DNA of 64,000 bases from Toxonevra muliebris. Taxonomy: Eukaryota > Arthropoda > Insecta > Diptera > Pallopteridae. Location of the stretch: assembly GCA_963691655.1 (NCBI GenBank), contig OY829328.1, positions 73,350,400 to 73,414,399 on the forward strand, written 5' to 3'. Each line of letters opens with the position of its first letter. Within the stretch, counting starts at the first letter, position 1. The notes below the pieces were generated by a model that ran no database searches, had not been told where the DNA came from, and worked only from the letters and a program-made list of their open reading frames with translations. The position numbers were made by a program, and so were the translations under genes. Below are positions 36,663-49,600 of the stretch, in pieces.

Positions 36663-39006
36663 AGATCATTAGTATAAACTGTATTCTTTTATAAGGCAAT
36701 ACGAATGCTATATGATACAAACAACAAAATTTCGACTGGGCAATCAAAAAATTACTGTCATACCCCCTCGGTCAATACCGTTATTTTATTCAAAGAACAC
36801 TCAAGCATCAGTGCAACAAGATTTTATCCGACAGTAAAAGTCATACACATGAAAATTTATCATTTTTTGTATAGTGATGGCTTGGTATTTTCGACTAAGT
36901 AGCTTGGGACTATTTATACTGAGATTTAATGAAAATATTTAGGTACAGTCCTAGGATTCCAAAAGGAATAAAATTTCACTTGGTTATTACCACTTTGTTA
37001 ATGCATTACCGAATCCCCTTGAATACCGCTCCTCACATTTTAAACATTTTAAAGCCTGCCTTTGTGCAATTTACATCATAAACTAATCGTATACAACCAG
37101 TGAAAGTAATAGTGCTCCATAACCCTTTTTCTTTTAAAAGAAAACAAAAATTAATTTCTTTATCAAAGTAAATTAATCATATGCAAAAATTTTAATATAC
37201 AAAGATTTAGTTATAAGATTTATCAAGAAAATATGATTAACTGAAAAATCCAGAGTATTTTAAATTTTGTTTTTTTTTTTTTTGGAAAATAATAACTAAT
37301 TCTAAGTATTTTATGCTTGCGTAATGAATTAATCTGAATAAATGATAAACGCCGAAATTTGGCAAATTGGCAAATGGTAAAAATATTACCATATTACTCC
37401 ACTGCCTTCAATATTAGATCACATACATTCGATTGTTTTAAATTACAGTAAACCAGTTAAAAGTAGTAATTTATGCAAATTGTTTCATAATAAAAGTATT
37501 ATTATGTATTTAACGATTTCATTAAAACTGTTAGAGGAAGAAACAACAGAAAACAACCGTTTAACAAAAGTAATGACATTTGGCTTACACACTTTTGCCA
37601 ACAAATTTTGTATAGGAGGAAGTTTGGTCTTGAAATAATAATTAAATGTTGAAATAAAGTTCATTTTCATGGTGTACAGCAAATAATTTAAAATATAAAG
37701 GCAAGTTTTAAAGTGTTGATAATTACAAATATGCGCACAGAGAGAATATGCTTGGGTATGTTTTCAGTTTTTGTTTTCCATTAAATTCTGGCCACGATAA
37801 CAGTAAAATCTTATCGACATGAGCTGCAGAATTATCAACTTTGTTGAAATTTTTTTCTTTTTTAATTCTTCATTTGGGGTGCAGCTTTCCGCTGCAAGCT
37901 ACTTTTATACTCCTTTTTTTATTTATTTATTGAATGAATGGAGATTTAACCATAATGCCATAGCATTGAAGATTAATGTTTATAGAATACATAACACGTA
38001 ATTACATAAAATTAAAATGCACTTAAAATGCAATTGCGAGCAGCATATGGAGTTCCCTTTTAAAGGCATGACATTGAATAACCTGTTGACTATAAATTTA
38101 CCTAAAGTTTCCAAAACTGAAGAGCTACAACATTGAAACATTTTTTAACGCATATAAATAACAGTTTAGACATTGTTACCATTTGTGCAAAGTTTTACTA
38201 TAGAAAAATAAGTTATAAGCGTCCCACGTCCATTTATACGATCATTTCATTCATATTTTGTGTTACTTTACCCCTTATCCAAAGTTAATAAGCTAAAGAG
38301 AAGACGTAGCTTCTTATATAGTAAAAAACATAAGTGGGTGCACACATTTACGTATACATTCTAAATTATATACAAATGTAAGCCATAAGTATGAAAACAT
38401 TTGTTGTTATGCTCGAAAGTAGTCCTTTTGTTTACTTTGATTTTTTATTTATTTATTTTTTCGTAATTTGAAGCACTTTTTAAATTTCCGAACAAGTAAT
38501 AATATGTGCTGGGAGAGAAGAGTGCGCGGCAGTGGTAACAGCCCCCGCCTTAATCCAATTCACCTGTAGCTAGCTAGCTGTAGCAATTTAGCTAGCCACT
38601 TGTGACGAATTTTATTTCTTATAATTTTATTTCTTTTCGTTTTGCCACTTTCCACTATATTCGTCGACGTATATTTTTTCTTGTATTTCTTGTTGTGCAT
38701 AAATTAAAGCTTGTCTGTCTATTTTTTCAACCACAAAAAAAGTGACTCCCAAAACCTGTTTACTGCATTTACACTAATACACACACAGAATTTAAAAAAA
38801 AAAAAAACACACTGACACACACACACGCAATTAAAAAGCAACACAGCGCAGCGCTTAACCAAAGCGTAGTAATGGTAGTAGGAAAACGAGTATATGTACT
38901 AATTTCCTTAATTTTTATTTGTTCTTTTCACTTATAATTCTAATATTTATTCATTGCATTGCATTTTTTTTACTACTGTGCTATGCAGGGACTTATTTAA
39001 ACTCAC

Positions 39007-39107
39007 CGAAATTAAGAAAAATTGTAAATTATTAATTAATTTAAATAACAAATAAAAACAACACAAAATTTTTCACTTTTACGCGTCGGCGACGTCAACT
39101 CAACACT
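39007..39107 (-). promoter_or_regulatory. Candidate TSS and 5' UTR exon of Sema1b
   Basis: On the minus strand an initiator (TCAGTG, A+1 at 39107) lies in a CpG-containing patch (ACGCGTCGGCGACGTC read on plus), and 101 nt downstream is a consensus donor (CGGTGAGT, exon end 39007). An acceptor shortly upstream of the start codon at 34306 would complete the 5' UTR. Entirely motif-based. Confidence 0.35.
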
Positions 39108-40350
39108 GAACAAACTCAGCGATGTACATCAGAAAATGAACTCGTTGACGTCAAACATGTTTGTGGGAAGAGCGCAGTTAGTGTTCTTACGGAGTTTGTG
39201 TAAGTATTAAATTCGTGTGAATGAGATGACTGCAGTTTTTATGACGACAAGCAACAAACACGATCAAACTATGTTCGTGTAACATGCATTAGTATGCATG
39301 TGTGGGGCTAGTTGTTTTATTGTTCGGTAAACATGATTGACTGTTGAATGCTATATGCATTATATCAACTGCTGTGAATGTTAAGGCGAAATATTTGTGT
39401 TATTTGAAAATATTATAGGGAAGAACAGCACAGTGGCTCACACTAAGCTGATTATTTAGTGATAAAGGACCTTACACTACTGAAAATACTGGAATAACCT
39501 GTTTCTTTTAAAAATATTTGCCTTCCAGTACCAACCATCCAAAGCAGTTGTGGGGTCTCAGGCATTATAACCATTGCTCCTGGATTAATACATTTTTTAA
39601 AGACCGAATGAAAGCTTAATCTATAGCGAAATACAATAAAAATATGAGCCTTTTACAAGCCATAGCAAGTCAGTTCACTTTTTATACTTCCGAGCTAAAA
39701 GATTCTTGTGATCTACATTCAAATATATTTAGAACAAATTACTTTAAAATTTAGTTTTCAAATCCAGAGTCAATCCATATTTTTTATTATGTTATATTTT
39801 TTAACTGCTTAAATATTTACTTAAACTACTTGCCAAACATAAAAGATTAAAAAAAATAAAATAAAATGTTGAGTATCTAGCCATAGCAAACTATTCTCAG
39901 TTACGAGTCCAGTATTTGACTCCTATATGAAATCAGTTGAATATTTCCAATTTTTTAATGTTTAAATTCCTTGAATTTCTTCTTTTTTTTTGTCATTTTT
40001 GGCAACCGTCTGTTGTCACGTTAACGTAACGTAAACGGATTTCGTTTCAGTTTTGTTTTTAAATATCTAGATTGTAAAACCAATAATCTCATAAAAATTA
40101 AAATTTTGCTTTAATTTTTTTTCTTAGATATCGAAAAATTGGAGTTCAAATGGTGTTGACTTAGTTTTCGAAATTGTGGAAACCCAACTGGCCCACAATT
40201 GCTGACACTGTAAATTTATATCCTTATTTGAATTCAAGTTTCCAATATGTATTTAAATAACAAAAACTGTTCCTAAATTGTTTGCAAACTTGTTAACATA
40301 ACGCGTTTTAAGTGTAACAGTTTTACAGGCGTTGCCGATGAATTTCATTC

Positions 40351-40603
40351 AGTGACTCTCAAACTTGGCAAAAAATCGATATATCTTTTGACATTCCAAG
40401 TACACTTCAAGCTGATAAGAAAAATTCCAATACTGAGTGCAGCGGAATTCAATAACAATTGCAATAAAATACAAAATACTAAAAGAAAAATGATATAAAC
40501 CGCTTTATAAACAATTAAGAGACCAAAAGAAATCTCGAGTGCTAAAAAAATCAGTTGCAGTAAAGATATAAAAGTCAGGAAACGCAGAAAAAGTCGGTGA
40601 AAA
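40351..40603 (+). promoter_or_regulatory. Candidate TSS and 5' UTR of Hps4
   Basis: An initiator (ATTCAGTGAC, A+1 at 40351) precedes a 253-nt leader that ends in the ATG at 40604. It lies 1.24 kb from the proposed Sema1b start in the opposite direction, so the two genes would be head to head. Confidence 0.4.
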
Positions 40604-43600
40604 ATGGCAAAGTAAGTGTGCATTCAGAAGCGGGTGGTATTGGTTGTTTGCATTTTGTCTACTGCCACTCCCACTCGAATAAGTTTTATTTGTTTGGTTG
40701 TAAATTACATGAATTATAAAGTATTAATAATAAAGCTTTCTCAGAAATGTATTAAGTACATGTAACTTATATATTCGTGAGTTTAAGCATAATATGCTTT
40801 CATTTTTGTAGACGAAAAAAATGTCTGTTTATTTTAGTTGCAGCAATTGATTTTTCGAGATTTCGTGTAGCCGTAAAGCATTCACTACGCATACAATTAG
40901 AAGCCAAAGAAAATAAAAGAAAAAACATTGATTTTTCTTATCGTGCAGCATTTAATTCTTATATGGTTCAATATATAAGTCAATGGAAATGAAACTCGTA
41001 TTGTACCACTAGTATACGTTCACCAAAACTATTATATGTCAAACAGCTCAAAAACCTTTATCAAAATCTGTGCTCATTATCATTCCATACCTACATAATC
41101 GAAAAAATGTTTCTCAAACGTGCAAACTTCAGCTAGAATTTCTGTGAGAACTTGGAATACCCAATTAAAAGTAATTTAAGTCCTCCTGTTATTGTATTTA
41201 TATGTGATACTGATGCCAAGTATTAAGCAAAGGTGAAGGTCAACACTTGAATGCCTGGGCATCAGAATTTCATGCAATTTTATACCTGTTTAAGCGTAAA
41301 ATGTTTTCATTTGGGTATTGTAACCAATTTTGATGTTCTTTTGCTAATAATGTAAGTTATTCCCGTTTATTACTTTACAACTTAGCATGTAATTTTATTT
41401 CTAGATCAGTAACTTGTGCATATCGATATATGTTTCAGTTTGTAGATTAATTAAGAATTTCTCTCATATCTATTCAGTGCAAGTAATGCAGCTTTACTTT
41501 TAGAGGGTTAGTGAATGTGTTTGTTTACTGAACTATTATGAATTCTCTAAGATGAAACGAAAAAACGTATACACCACAGTATGCTAACGCATTTCTCTAG
41601 AGTCTGTTTAATTGGTCGAAAATTTTGGCACCTTGATCTTGTTAAGTAAATCTTTTAATATATTGAAAACAACGCAAAGTAGATATTGATAGTTGCCATT
41701 TATTCTTGAATTACTTTGAAGCGAAACTTCCTCTTCCTTTCACTCTTTCGATAATACATAGTTTTTTAGCTCTTATTTTTTAGTTTTATAATCTTCACAT
41801 GATTTACGTACATTCCCCAAATAGTTTTACTAAAAGTCTTTCTGGCATGGTCTCCAGCCCCTATTCTACTATATGATATAATTAATTTTAGCCGATTGGA
41901 GGCAAACCATACTTAATGCTTTGAGCATATCACAATTACTAATTTTGGGGTTCTTAACAACTTAAACCTCTAAATCCGGTCAGCTGATAGGGTCTTTCGC
42001 TAATTCTAATCAACCTTCAGTATTTAGCTCCTATATCTGAAGTCATACAGAATTCTAAATTGAATAGTTCTTTGGCCAGGCACAGTACGTCTGTCTTTGA
42101 ATCCATCACTCTGTTCTGCATTCTGAAGCTATCTTAGATTTTAGTTGTTTTTTTATGAATCCCTATCGAAGACAAATCGATAGTTAAACGAAGCAGTCCG
42201 GACTACTTCATAACGTATCTCACGAATGGGTGAAATAATATATTCCAGTGGATTTCAAACTGCTGGTTAATCACTTAATAGTACGTTCTCACAGCAGTAC
42301 AAACACGAGTTAAATGTTAAGTGTTCATGAAAAGGTGATTTGGGTTTTTACTTGAGTGTTCGAGAAACTCCGAGTTTAATTTAATCAGAATTGTAAACTG
42401 CCAAATTTGGACGAAATTTGTAAACAAAATTTACCAAATTAAAAAACGTTTGCTTATAGTTAAATTATTTATACAGTATTTACTGCCATGAGCTTTTTTA
42501 TTAAAAAAAAATATTTAAAGTTTTATTTTATGTGTTTACACCCATATAAAACTATTGTAAAGCTATTTTCCTTAACAAATCTGGCCTTTTACCCTAAAAT
42601 AATAAGTAAAATCGATACAATTAAAATATTTTGACTTAAATTCGAGTTTTTTCAATTGTCCATATATTATATATGGAAAAAGATACACGTTGGGCGGGTG
42701 CCGAGGTTCCTGGCAAAGAAGCGAGAAAGGGGAGTTAATTCTTTGAAAACGATAACTAATGAGTAAGCGGTACCCTCCCGCTGCTCAATTTGAAAGGCAT
42801 GGCCACATTACATAGTTTAACCTTTAGTCTTTTCTGCTTTCAATTTCAGTAAAATGATGGGTTTGAATAATTCATATTTGATGTAGATAAATTACAGCTG
42901 TTTCTAATACTTTGAAATCACTTACATTAAATATTTACGCTTTAACGATTTTTATATTTTAAGCATTTGTATTAAAGTTATGTGCGACATAAAGTCGACT
43001 CACATTTCAATCAACTAATTGCTATTTGTCTCAACTTCCCTTTCAAAGTGTGTATATGCTGTTGTATATACATATTTATATGCACTAGCGGATCCAGAGT
43101 TTGACCGAAGGGGGCTGGAGGCCTTTTATTTTTTTCGTCCCATTCTATTTTATTTTGATTTGTCAATAAAGATTAAATTATTTGACAGATATTCATCGAT
43201 GAAGGGGTAAAGAACGGTTAATCCCAAAACCCCCCTTGGAGCCGCTAGTGCTTATGTGCGTATATACATATGTTTACTCTTAACACCCGCGATGAAGTGA
43301 GACATTTTATTATAAGTAATTGATATAGTATAGTATTTAATGTTGTCTCTCAAAATAATAGAAAACAGAAACCGATTCAAGCATAACACATTTAACCTAT
43401 GTACATACAACTAGGTGCATATTTAGTTATGTACATACAAAACACCCTCAACTGTTGAATTCACTAACTACCATGCCGTTAATTTTCATTTGATTTTATT
43501 TGAGTTTATCAACAGTTTCCATTCAGCAGTTGTTGTGTTGTTATCACTTTGTCGAACGAAAATGATAACAAAATAACAAAATCAATTGGAAATTTAATAG

Positions 43601-46600
43601 TTATTATTTTAGGCTTTTAATGCCACGATGCATTTTTACTGAACCAAAAAAAAAAAAAAAAAACCAAAAAGAAGCTAAAGTTTTAAATAAAATTTGTATA
43701 ATTATTTTTTATAAAATGTTTAAAAAGTGGCGTGCAGCTGCTTATAAAAGCAAATATTTACGTTGGTCATCGATTGAGCATGAGCTAAACTCATCGATGA
43801 GTAAATTGATTGATGAAAGGTTGACTCAATCTATATTTCTTCTTTTTTCTGTATTAACATGAATTTGTTCTAAATTTCAGAGAAACTATGATTGTTTTTG
43901 TCTACGACACTGAATGTCTTAAAGAGGAGGCTGATGACCCAGTCAATGCTGTGCTATATTTTCATCCCAGTTGGGTATCCGATACACAAAAAGTAGCATT
44001 GTGCGGACAACTCATGGGTACATCATATTTTCTAAAGGATTGTTTTTTTAAGCCACGCATTATGTCTTTACAAAATGGTAAATTCGTTTTAAAGGAGTTT
44101 GGGCGTTTTACATTGGTTTGTATTTTATTACTTTTTTTTTTTGTTTTTTTGCTGCATTGTATAATTACTGTTTTTATTATTTTTAGGCTGTTGGCACCGA
44201 TCGTAATATTTCTGACCATTTGCTACAACATCGTGCTGAATTGCTATCTTCATTGGTTAAATTTTTTCATCGTGACTTTCAAACAATATTCGATCAATTT
44301 GCTTTGCAAGGACAATACAAAAATCTCTCCGAAAAATTATATCATATATTTGAAACATATCTACCAATATTGCAGCGTAATGGGCATATATTTCAAAATG
44401 TACCAAAATTGCGTATTCCCAAAGTAAGTGATAGTAATAGTTTGTTGAAGATTATACTGAACTTTTTTCAAGTGGGTTTCTATGTATATTTGTGCGCTAA
44501 ATCCGAATTGGTTGGATACCACAGGGTTGGACCTACAGTTTAACGGCGATTCCGAACGGCGGTGTGCGAATTTTTTTTTCACTTGGAATACAGAATTTTT
44601 CTATCAAGTCAGGGGTCTTATCACGTATGACAACAGTTGTCTAACGACGTCTTTTGACGATATTTTTACTTCACGTTACCGCTAAAAGGTTACATCGTTG
44701 GCACGAAAATCAGCTGATAATCTGTTCCAGCTTTGCCTTGAGTCTACCTTCAATCAATCGTTTTTTGTTTTTGTGAATGCTCCTTCATGTAATTCCCTAA
44801 TATTTACATTTGTAAGGGTGTAGCTGGCCTATGTATAATTGTTTTTGATTTATTTGTATTAAATTTCAATTCATAAAACATTTAATACTTACTCCATTCT
44901 TAGTAAAATTCCTAATACCCTAATCTGCTCCGTGTCAGATTTCATGATTAGGGATATAAATTTGGGCGGAAATTTAATATCGTCCTTCCGTCCACTGGCA
45001 TATTGGCATTCCGTTCAAGGCCTTAGGCAAAGAAGCTCATTCCTCCTCTCACTCTCACCAAATTCCTGAATTTAGTAGGCTTTCTATCTGGCTACTATGT
45101 GGTCAGATACCACCTAAGTAAATTAGGTCTGTCACATGAGACAGAATTTCGTCTATGTATGGAGGATGATGAGACGACATCTCACATTCTGTGTGAATGT
45201 CCAGCCTTGGCTCGGCAAAGAAAATGTATCTTTAGAGAACCGTCCTATCAACAAACGAAATCAAAACCTCTTCCACAAAAAATGTTCTAGCCTTCATTAG
45301 GATAGCAGAACATATTTTGTCTTAATTTTGAGGCTTTGGCACAAAAGATCTTCTAGGTCGCAGTGCCTGACTTTCGAGTCGCCTCAACCGCTTAACAATA
45401 ATAATAATAATACTTTTTTCAATATTAATTTTATAATATTTTTGTAAATAAAGAAAAGAAAAATAAAATTTTTGGCAAATCAAATGAAGTTGCCAGTAGC
45501 TCTTAAACTGTAAAATATAAACGATAAACAACACGATAGTGATGAGGTTACGTGAATCAAACCACACACAATATCGTTTAAGGAGTATCGTTCTAATGAC
45601 AATCGTCCAAAACAGGGCTGTCCAGAGCACAGCCTTAGGCCCTCATGCTGATTGTAAAAGATAAATTGATGAAGAATAAATAAACATATGAATGATATCC
45701 CCTGTATTTTCTGTTTTTCTTGAAAACTAAAAGTATTAGTTTTTGCGGTCCTCTATTCTATGTAATAATTTGTATTGGGTCAGAAACATATCTGGTTTGA
45801 ACAGCCCTGGTCTAGAAGTTATGTGATAAAAATCCGGCATTTTCAGAACTAGTTTCGCTAGAAACCGATGGTAATTATTTCAGCTCATATTAGAGAAGTT
45901 TTTGAACAGAATGTTAAAAAAATTCTAACCTAAAAATGTAAAAATAAATTTGCCATATCTCAGAAGAAAATGATCGGACCGGGATATAATAAAAATAAAT
46001 CGAATGGGTAGTGATAGTGCTTTATTACGAAACCAAAAGTAAAGTTCAAAAAATAGATTTTATAAAACCAAAGTTTGCATTATAAATAATAAACAATAAG
46101 GTTAGAATTTTTGAAAATCATAATGAATTTCAAGATCTGCTCAAAATATAGGTAGAACAGTTCAAATTAACTAATAAAAAATATTGTAAAAATAAGTTTC
46201 TGAATGTCAAAATTACCAAAATTTACATTTTCATATTTTTAAGTTAGAATTTTTCAAAATTCTACTGATGTACCTAAGAAAAAATTGTTTCTAGATTTTA
46301 CAGACGGTTGAGATTTCTCGAAATCATGACATGATACATAAACTCTACATCCCGATTCGAACTCAGTGCATAAACGTATATAGAAAACGACTGCTTGTTT
46401 TTAATCATCTAAAACCTGATAATTGATTTCTTTTATTTTCTTAGACCGCTAGCAACATATATTTAGATGCAATACAAACGCTGCAATGTTGTCAACAAAC
46501 TAAAGGAATACTAGGAGGTGCAATTTTATATCACAATAAGTAAGTCGAATTTCCTTCCTCTAAAAAAATTCTGATAATCTACAACTCAAATTCCTTTCAC

Positions 46601-49600
46601 AGAGTGGTAGCTTCCCAACTCAATGATGTTATCACTAAACAGCTAGTGCTCACCGATCCTCTACATATACGTACAACTGCCGAACAAATCAACACCACCG
46701 ATTTTCATATACCCAATGGCGTACAGATGATTGTTTGCTATATCGATATGAAGCAATATCGAAAATTATGCTCAGATGCACAACGTGCGCAAAACCTACA
46801 GACGACGCAGCTATCGCAAGGCGTTTTACCATTTCAATATGCTAAACGAAAAATGAAACGTGATAAATCGTTAATATTTACAAATATACCAGAAGAAGAA
46901 GGCAGCAATACAGCAATAGAATCAGGTACTGATGTAAAAGCAGTAGAAGGGATACCAGAGCAACCAGCAATACGCCCTAAATCATTACTCACACGTCCCA
47001 CACATTTGCCGCTGCGCATGAAAACAACAATGAGTAGCTCGAAGGAATTGCCTGAATCAGGTATTGCATCAATAAATTTCGATGAAACCGATTCGTATCC
47101 AGAATTTATTGGACGCACTAGCGTCTGCTCAACACCAATGACGGAGAATAAAGTGTTGCATGTGGCGAATATTATGTCGATTTGTGCAAATCCGGAGGTT
47201 AGTAATAATACGGCTTATTTCAAATTAAGAAATATATTTAATTTCATAAGTATTCTCTCTAAAACATTTCAGAATGAAAATAATTCAAACAAACAAAAAT
47301 CTCTGCAGCATAATCGCAAGAATTCATTAAAAATTGATTTTGAGAAATTTTTTCAAAATTTCATCACGAACCCGAACAAGCAGCTCGAGCGTCGTAACTC
47401 TTTAACCGATCTACAAGACTCACTGAAGAAAATCTCTAAGAAACTGTCATTAAAACAATTTTCGAATACATTCAAGACTGATGTAAACCGTAATGGTGGT
47501 GACGGCGGTGGTTGTGGTGACAGCACAAGTGTGGATACCAGTACACCTGATTTCATTGAAAATGACGATGCCGATATTGCCGCAGAAGATGATGAGGAAA
47601 ATTCCGAGAACTCAGATGAAAATAATAAAACTTTACGTACCATCACAGATCCTACTTATCCGGTATTTAATGCTAATGGACAGCCAATATCGCGGAGTCT
47701 CTTTCAAGAATTTATTGAAAAATACTATAAGCTATGGGATGCCAGTAATGAAACGAAAAAAGATGCTGAAATAGCGCAGCTCATAGAAGAATTCAAAGAA
47801 TTCGATAATGAATTGAAAAAATTGGATGAATCTTTGCGACAAGATGTCAGCAGCACCATCACCACAACCGGTACCACTACTGCTAACAGTAACACATATA
47901 ATTCCACTACATCTACTACTACCACTGCTTACAAAGCGGATAGAAATTTAAATATCGAATCGGTTGAGCAGAAACCAAAAACTCCATTAGATAAAAAATC
48001 AATGAGCTTGCCACTGAAACCGCTTACCGATGCCACGCCGTCAAGTGATGGGAATGCTTTACCATTTGGTGGCAATCAACGTAAGCAACCTGGTGGTATT
48101 CCATTGACGCCACTAATGGCTAAGCTATCAGTTTTGGCATTGAATGAGGAACGTTGTGGTAATTGGGGAGATGCAACACCGGGTACAGTTGAAATACAAA
48201 CACCATTAAATGTTTCAAAAACATATCCTCGTCGTAGTTCAATTAAATGTGATGATGCGGTGGATGCTTTAGCCACATTGACATCAGTTAGTTTGGCATC
48301 GACAGTAGGTGCAATTGCTGATGGATTGCAGCGTGTTGAATTGTATATCTGCGGTCAACAGAATATGACGTTGTTGTTGTTGATGGATGAGGGAGCAGCA
48401 AGGCAGCAGCAGATTGTTCAAAAGATGGTGAGTTTTATGGGTGTTCATATTTATTTGTATTGATTTATTAATTTATTGCATGATGGACGCATTTAATTTT
48501 TAACTTTTAAATAATTTGATTTATTTCGTTAAAGTAAATTCATTTAAATCCTTCTATTCATCTGATTAACTTTATTACTTCGTGTGAGTTTTGTGATTTA
48601 TTTTTTTTATTTGATTCTTTACTTCATTTGTAGCTTTTTGGTTATCCGATCCATTTGCTTTGAATACTTTATTGCTGGTTTTGAATGATTTGAGTGATTT
48701 ATTTAATTAAATAGATTTATTTAATTGATTTGTTTCATATGACTCATTTGCTTTATTTCCTTAGTTTACCCTTTTTGACTTAGTTTAGTTTTATTTACTC
48801 ATTCTATTCAAATAATTTATTTGCTTCATTTGATTCATTCATCTCTTTTGATGAAATTAATACATTTGACTTATTTGCCCCATTTATTTGATTCATTAAT
48901 TCATATGATTCATTTGGTTGAATTAGATTAATCAAATTTTTTTTAATTTGACTCATTTTTTATTGAGTTCTATTATCTCATTTTCTTTATTCCATTATTT
49001 TGCTTGTTTTCATTTTTTTGGCTAAATTTGATTTGATTAAATTTGAATAGAATATTCAAATCATTTCTTTGCTTTCATTAATTCATTTAACTCTTTTGAT
49101 GGAATTGATTCATTCCATTAAAATCATTTCTTTGCTTTAATTGATTCATTTAACTCTTTTTATGGAATTAATTCATTGACTCATTGTTCTTTTTGATTAT
49201 TTTATTTTTCTTTTTCTGATTAATTTAGTTTTTATTTGATTCATTTGCTTTATTTTCTTTATTTGCTCTAATTGATTCATTTGATTCCATCGATTCGTGT
49301 TATAAATTTGATAAAGCATTTGATTGATTCATTTGATAAATTTCCTTTGTTTGAGTCCTTTGACTCATTGGCTTATTGTTCTTTTTGATTCATTTAAATT
49401 TTTATGAGTCATTTAGTTTTTATTTGATTCATATGCTGTATTTTATTTATTTGTATTAGTTGGTTCATTTAGCTCCCTTGATTTTTGTTATTAATTTAAT
49501 AGAACATTTGATGCATTTAATTGATTAGTTTTATAAATTTGCTTCATTTGATTCCTTTGGCTCATTGTTCCTTTGATTCATTTACACTTTCCTGAGTTTC

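Larger units (their letters stand above)
34307..39006. other. Putative first intron of Sema1b
   Basis: If the first non-coding exon is at 39007-39107, this is its intron (about 4.7 kb). It contains a G16 run (35755-35770), a GGGTACCC-rich patch (36505-36662), a dispersed-repeat fragment (near 36360) and CA-rich simple repeat (38780-38830). An 84-codon minus-strand frame at 35988-36242 is unusually even in composition but has no domain I recognise. Confidence 0.4.
44424..46444. other. Hps4 intron with SINE and LINE pieces
   Basis: A 2-kb intron. It holds a SINE-body fragment (44505-44580) and a LINE 3' fragment (45000-45415). The rest is AT-rich without signal. Confidence 0.6.

Noticed and set aside
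40345..40623. 92-codon hydrophobic minus frame
   Set aside because: It is the complement of the proposed Hps4 leader; the hydrophobicity reflects A-rich sequence on the other strand.
43620..43862. Alternative first exon of Hps4 (MFKKWRAAAY ...)
   Set aside because: It ends next to Hps4 but its only usable donor (GGTTGAC) is poor, while the ATGGCAAA|GTAAGT exon at 40604 has a consensus donor and the right phase.
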